64,000 nt of DNA from Streptomyces sp. SID12488 (GTDB lineage: Bacteria > Actinomycetota > Actinomycetes > Streptomycetales > Streptomycetaceae). Numbering within the stretch: position 1 is the stretch's first letter; the number at the start of each line of letters is the position of its first letter. Shown here piece by piece: positions 60,772 to 64,000 of this stretch. The stretch lies in NCBI RefSeq assembly GCF_010548275.1, contig NZ_JAAGLT010000014.1:124001-188000 (forward strand), written 5' to 3'. Made by a program: the position numbers and the translations under genes. Under the pieces are notes generated by a model. It had not been told where the DNA came from. It made no database searches and was given only the letters and a program-made list of their open reading frames with translations.

Positions 60772-61377
60772 TCAGCTCACGGAGTCGAGCAGCCGGGCGG
60801 TGTGCATCCGCCCGGCGTACTCGACCAGCCGGATCAGCACTTCCTTGCCCGAGTCGCGGTTGCGGGCGTCGCAGAGCACCACGGGCGTGCCCTGGTCGAG
60901 GTCAAGGGCGCGCGACACGTCCTGGGCGCCGTAGGAGCGGGCACCCGCGAAGCAGTTGACAGCCACCACGAACGGGATGTGCCGGTGCTCGAAGTAGTCG
61001 ACGGCGGGGAAGCAGTCCTCCAGTCGGCGAGTGTCCGCGAGGACGACGGCGCCGAGGGCGCCCTGCGACAGTTCGTCCCACAGAAACCAGAAACGGTCCT
61101 GGCCCGGCGTACCGAACAGGTACAGCGAGAGGCCTGAGCGGATGGTGATGCGGCCGAAGTCCATGGCGACGGTCGTCGTGACCTTCTGGTCCACGCCGTC
61201 GGTGTCGTCCACCAACTGGCCGGCCTCGCTCAGCAGTTCCTCGGTGCGCAGCGGCCTGATCTCACTGACCGCGCCCACCATGGTGGTCTTGCCCACGCCG
61301 AACCCGCCGGCGACCAGTATCTTCAACGCCAGGGCGGACGTCTCGTCGTCCGCGGCGTCGGAGTGCTCGGAGACCAT
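60772..61377 (-). CDS. cvnD: CvnD small GTP-binding protein
   Basis: The 201-residue protein shows LKILVAGGFGVGKTTMVGAV (P-loop), a TTTVAMDFGRITI switch segment and LFGTPGQDRFWFLWDEL (DxxG-like region as GTPGQ). It is the Ras-like GTPase of actinobacterial conservons, regulated by the roadblock protein CvnB and the sensor CvnA at the membrane. Unlike most conservons, its start is 234 bases away from cvnC instead of overlapping it. The intervening DNA may hold a separate promoter. Confidence 0.93.
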   Translation of the reverse strand: MVSEHSDAADDETSALALKILVAGGFGVGKTTMVGAVSEIRPLRTEELLSEAGQLVDDTDGVDQKVTTTVAMDFGRITIRSGLSLYLFGTPGQDRFWFLWDELSQGALGAVVLADTRRLEDCFPAVDYFEHRHIPFVVAVNCFAGARSYGAQDVSRALDLDQGTPVVLCDARNRDSGKEVLIRLVEYAGRMHTARLLDSVS

Positions 61378-61611
61378 CGATCACTTCTCTCGGGAGGGCC
61401 GGCAACGGTCGACGTTCATAGGTGCGCGCCGCGCCCTCACGGTGGATCCGCGCGCGGCGTCGCCGAGTGTGGGCGAAGTCAGCATCATGACAACTACCGC
61501 TCCCAGCCGGGGAATTGGACCGCTATTAGACCGATGTGACCGGCTCGCACCTGTTCGGTGTCCGGAAGGGTGCACAACTCGGCGTGGTCCGGATGGTTCC
61601 GTGTCTCTCAT

Positions 61612-62025
61612 CTACAGCGCCCTCAGTCCTTCGATCACCTCGCGCAGAATGCGTTCGTCGGGCAGTTGCGCGGGCGGCACCGGACGGCTGACGGTGACGC
61701 AGCCCAGCTCCAGCAGGTCGCCGAGCAACACCCTCACCACCCCTACGGGGAGGTCTGCGTCCGCGGCGAGTTCGGCGACGGACTGCGTCTCCGTACGGCA
61801 CAGGTCGATGAGCACCCGGTGCTCGGGGCCGAGCGCGGTGTCGTCGTCCATGGCGGGCGCGCCCGTGTCGAGCGTGACGAGCGCGATCAGGTCGAAGCGG
61901 ACCCCCGTGGGGCCGGATCTGGTGCGTCCGCCCGTCATGGCGTAAGGGCGGACGAGGGGCCCGGCCTCGTTGTCGTACCACTGGCTGCCCGACTCCTGCA
62001 TGGTGCCTGTCGTGTCCTCGGTCAT
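61612..62025 (-). CDS. cvnC: CvnC, DUF742 protein
   Basis: The ATG at 62025 gives 137 residues. GPLVRPYAMTGGRTRSGPTG and FDLIALVTLD, then LGPEHRVLIDLCRTETQSVA and LPVGVVRVLLGDLLELGCVT, are the DUF742 pattern, a winged-helix-like fold. It is the third conservon component; its molecular role is unclear. The stop of cvnB lies 22 bases upstream. Confidence 0.93.
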   Translation of the reverse strand: MTEDTTGTMQESGSQWYDNEAGPLVRPYAMTGGRTRSGPTGVRFDLIALVTLDTGAPAMDDDTALGPEHRVLIDLCRTETQSVAELAADADLPVGVVRVLLGDLLELGCVTVSRPVPPAQLPDERILREVIEGLRAL

Positions 62026-62047
62026 CTGCCCGGACCGCCCTCTCGCC

Positions 62048-62485
62048 TCATCCGGCGGCGGGCGGGCGGCCCGCTGCCCGCGGCGCCGTGTGGAGGTGCT
62101 CGCCCACACGTTTCACCAGCCGCGCCATCTCGTACGCCACGAGGCCGATGTCGGCGGTCGCGGCGGTGAGCACCGCGAGGCAGGAGCCGTCGCCCGCGGC
62201 GGCGACGAACAGGAAGCCGTCGTCCATCTCCACCATGGTCTGGCGCACGCCGCCGGCGCCGAAGTGGCGTCCCGCGCCCTTGGCCAGGCTGTGGAAGCCG
62301 GAGGCGACCGCGGCGAGGTGCTCCGCGTCCTCACGTTTGAGATCGGTGGAGGCTCCCACCGCGAGGCCGTCGTTGGACAGCACCACCGCGTGCCGTACCT
62401 CGCTGACGCGCAGTACCAGGTCGTCCAGCAGCCAGTCGAGTTCACCGGACCGCCGATCCGCCCTCGTGCTCGGGTCCTTGATCAT
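62048..62485 (-). CDS. cvnB: CvnB, roadblock/LC7 domain protein
   Basis: The 145-residue protein reads LDWLLDDLVLRVSEVRHAVV, LAVGASTDLKREDAEHLAAV and GAGGVRQTMVEMDDGFLFVA, the roadblock fold. It would bind the GTPase CvnD and control its nucleotide state. Its ATG overlaps the cvnA stop by four bases, the usual conservon coupling. A near-identical paralogue lies at 59801-60214. Confidence 0.94.
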   Translation of the reverse strand: MIKDPSTRADRRSGELDWLLDDLVLRVSEVRHAVVLSNDGLAVGASTDLKREDAEHLAAVASGFHSLAKGAGRHFGAGGVRQTMVEMDDGFLFVAAAGDGSCLAVLTAATADIGLVAYEMARLVKRVGEHLHTAPRAAGRPPAAG

Positions 62486-64000
62486 GCGCGGTCTCCTTCG
62501 CTGCTGTCTCTGCCGGTTTCGCGGCCTCGGGTGGCTCCACCACCGGGTGAACTGCCGCCGCCTCGCACCCAGCCGTCGCGGTAGGCCACCATGCGGTCCC
62601 GTACGGCCTCGGGGGTGCGCTTCTCCTTGCTCCGGGAACCCGGCGTGCGGGTCGGCTCCTCGGGGCGCTGTTCGCGCAGTTGCGGGGCGAGGTGCGCCTG
62701 CCGGACGCGGCGTGGGAGGTCGTCGGACTCCTCCGCGTCGCCGGGTTCCTCGGGCGTCCGGTGCAGTCGCAGGGCGGTCACTCCTGGTGGTGGGGTTTCG
62801 GGGGCGGTCTCCGCCGGGGCCTGTGCGGTCGCCACCAGTGCGGGGCGGTCCGCCGAAGCCCGGACCGGTTCCTGGTGCGGGGCGGCAGCGGGCACGCGCG
62901 CGTACTCGCGTTCGACGGCCGGCTCCCGGTCCACCGCCGCGCGGGGGGAGCGTTCCGCCGCGCCACCGTGCAGCAGGGCCGTGGGCAGCAGGACGACCGC
63001 GGTGGTGCCGCCATAGGGCGAGGTCCGCAGGTGCACCTTGATGCTGTGTCGCGCGGCGAGTCTGCTGACCACGAAGAGGCCGAGCCGGTCGCTGTCGAAC
63101 AGGTCGAGCGTCTCGGACTGTTCGATGCGGCGGTTCGCCTCGGCGAGGGTCTCCTTGCCCATCCCGAGTCCCCGGTCCTCGACCTCCACGGCGTAGCCGT
63201 TGCCGACCGGTTCGCCGGTGATGCGCACCCTGGTGTGCGGGGGTGAGAACTGGGCGGCGTTCTCGACGAGCTCGGCCAGGAGGTGCGTGAGGTCGGCGAC
63301 CGCGGCGCCGGTGACGGACGCCTCGGGGAACTGACGTACCTCCACGCGCGCGTAGTCCTCGACTTCGGAGACGGCGGCGCGGACCACGTTCGTCAGGGAG
63401 ACCGGCAGCCGCCAGGCCCGTCCAGGTGCCGCTCCGGAGAGGATGATCAGGCTCTCCGCGTGGCGCCGCATACGGGTGGTGAGGTGGTCGAGCCGGAACA
63501 GGTCGCTGAGCTCGTTCGGGTCGTCTGATCTGCGCTCCATGCTGTCGAGGAGGCTCAGTTGGCGGTGTACGAGGACCTGGCTGCGTCGCGCGAGGTTGAC
63601 GAAGACCCCGGAGATGCCGCTGGCCAGTTCCGCGCGTTCCACTGCGGCGCGCAGGGCCGCGCGGTGCACGGTGCCCAGGGCCTCCGCGACCTGTTCGGTC
63701 TCGTCCTCGGCGGGCGGTCCGGGGGGTGCCTCGGCCCGGATGTCGATCTCCTCTCCCGCGCGCAGCTTCAGCATGGCCTGCGGGAGTTTGTGCCTGGCGA
63801 TCTCCAGGGCGGTGTTGCGCAGACTCACCAGCTCGACGACGAGGCCGCGTCCGATGCGTACGGAGATCACCAGGGACGCGACGACGGAGGCCAGGCCGAA
63901 CAGCACCGCGGCGCCGGCCGGGGTGAGCAGGCCCCGGGTGAAGGGATCGGCCCGGTCCGCGACGTCGTGGCCCGCGTCCGCCTCGATGGCACGCATGCCG
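62482..64000 (-). CDS. cvnA: CvnA sensor-kinase-like membrane protein, 5' end outside window
   Basis: About 505 C-terminal residues are visible; conservon CvnA proteins are often longer with an outer sensor part, and the frame is open to the right edge. A membrane helix (LLTPAGAAVLFGLASVVASL) is followed by a HAMP-like and dimerisation region and an HATPase domain: TGAAVADLTHLLAELVENAA (N box), VEDRGLGMGKETLAEANRR (G1) and RLGLFVVSRLAARHSI (G2-like). No classical phosphorylated histidine is evident. The C-terminal 190 residues are proline/arginine-rich. It heads the cvnABCD operon. Confidence 0.93.
   Translation of the reverse strand, partial: GMRAIEADAGHDVADRADPFTRGLLTPAGAAVLFGLASVVASLVISVRIGRGLVVELVSLRNTALEIARHKLPQAMLKLRAGEEIDIRAEAPPGPPAEDETEQVAEALGTVHRAALRAAVERAELASGISGVFVNLARRSQVLVHRQLSLLDSMERRSDDPNELSDLFRLDHLTTRMRRHAESLIILSGAAPGRAWRLPVSLTNVVRAAVSEVEDYARVEVRQFPEASVTGAAVADLTHLLAELVENAAQFSPPHTRVRITGEPVGNGYAVEVEDRGLGMGKETLAEANRRIEQSETLDLFDSDRLGLFVVSRLAARHSIKVHLRTSPYGGTTAVVLLPTALLHGGAAERSPRAAVDREPAVEREYARVPAAAPHQEPVRASADRPALVATAQAPAETAPETPPPGVTALRLHRTPEEPGDAEESDDLPRRVRQAHLAPQLREQRPEEPTRTPGSRSKEKRTPEAVRDRMVAYRDGWVRGGGSSPGGGATRGRETGRDSSEGDRA

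Noticed and set aside
1..64000. CRISPR array, rRNA operon, phage block or complete insertion sequence
   Set aside because: No regularly spaced repeats, no rRNA-like sequence and no intact transposase or phage structural genes were seen; only an IS5-type relic at 30.1-30.4 kb.

Overview
The window is high-GC DNA with strong third-position GC, GTG/TTG starts, rare TTA codons, an AfsA (gamma-butyrolactone synthase) remnant, sulfur-type leader peptide, DUF5709 and DUF6397 genes and a conservon (cvnABCD). Together these point to a Streptomyces chromosome. All names rest on reading translations by eye; no search was run.

Region 1 (1-29.8 kb) is a large Wzx/Wzy-type exopolysaccharide or wall-glycan cluster. 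A rightward operon (600-11108) encodes an alpha/alpha-toroid-like protein, a WecG/TagA transferase, a nucleotide-sugar 6-dehydrogenase, a UDP-GlcNAc 2-epimerase, a Wzz-like copolymerase, a Wzx flippase, a beta-helix lipoprotein, a GT2 enzyme and two methyltransferases. A leftward pair encodes a GT2 enzyme and a Wzz domain fused to an O-antigen ligase/polymerase, next to a third Wzz-like gene. A leftward operon (26300-16125) encodes the initiating polyprenyl-phosphate sugar transferase, a Gfo/Idh dehydrogenase, an NAD epimerase, two DegT aminotransferases, a NeuD-type acetyltransferase and a 1200-residue secreted protein. With the WlbB-like acetyltransferase cut by the left edge, the five enzyme families for UDP-diacetamido-dideoxy-mannuronate (WbpA/B/E/D/I) are all present. 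A GT2, an MFS transporter and a TolB-like secreted protein close the region.

Region 2 (29.8-41.8 kb) is a decay zone. It holds pieces of an SGNH esterase, an IS5-type transposase, a sensor kinase, a cyclase-family enzyme, an AfsA protein, a YjbQ protein, a tRNA 3' part, and an aliphatic-sulfonate (ssu) locus in which ssuC and ssuD carry internal deletions while ssuA and ssuB are intact. A 22-codon sulfur-type leader peptide precedes ssu. Intact genes inside the zone are an SMI1/KNR4 protein, an EamA transporter and a divergent LysR regulator.

Region 3 (41.8-64 kb) is more ordinary chromosome: a flavin monooxygenase, MltG, a MarR-controlled ABC exporter, a DAACS symporter, a secreted PNGase A-like enzyme, a heterodimeric ABC exporter whose second subunit is frameshifted, DUF5709, L31 (RpmE2), a YdjM-like membrane protein, a Ski2-like helicase, TesB, DUF6397, a second roadblock protein, a PPOX/F420 oxidoreductase and the cvnDCBA conservon running off the right edge.
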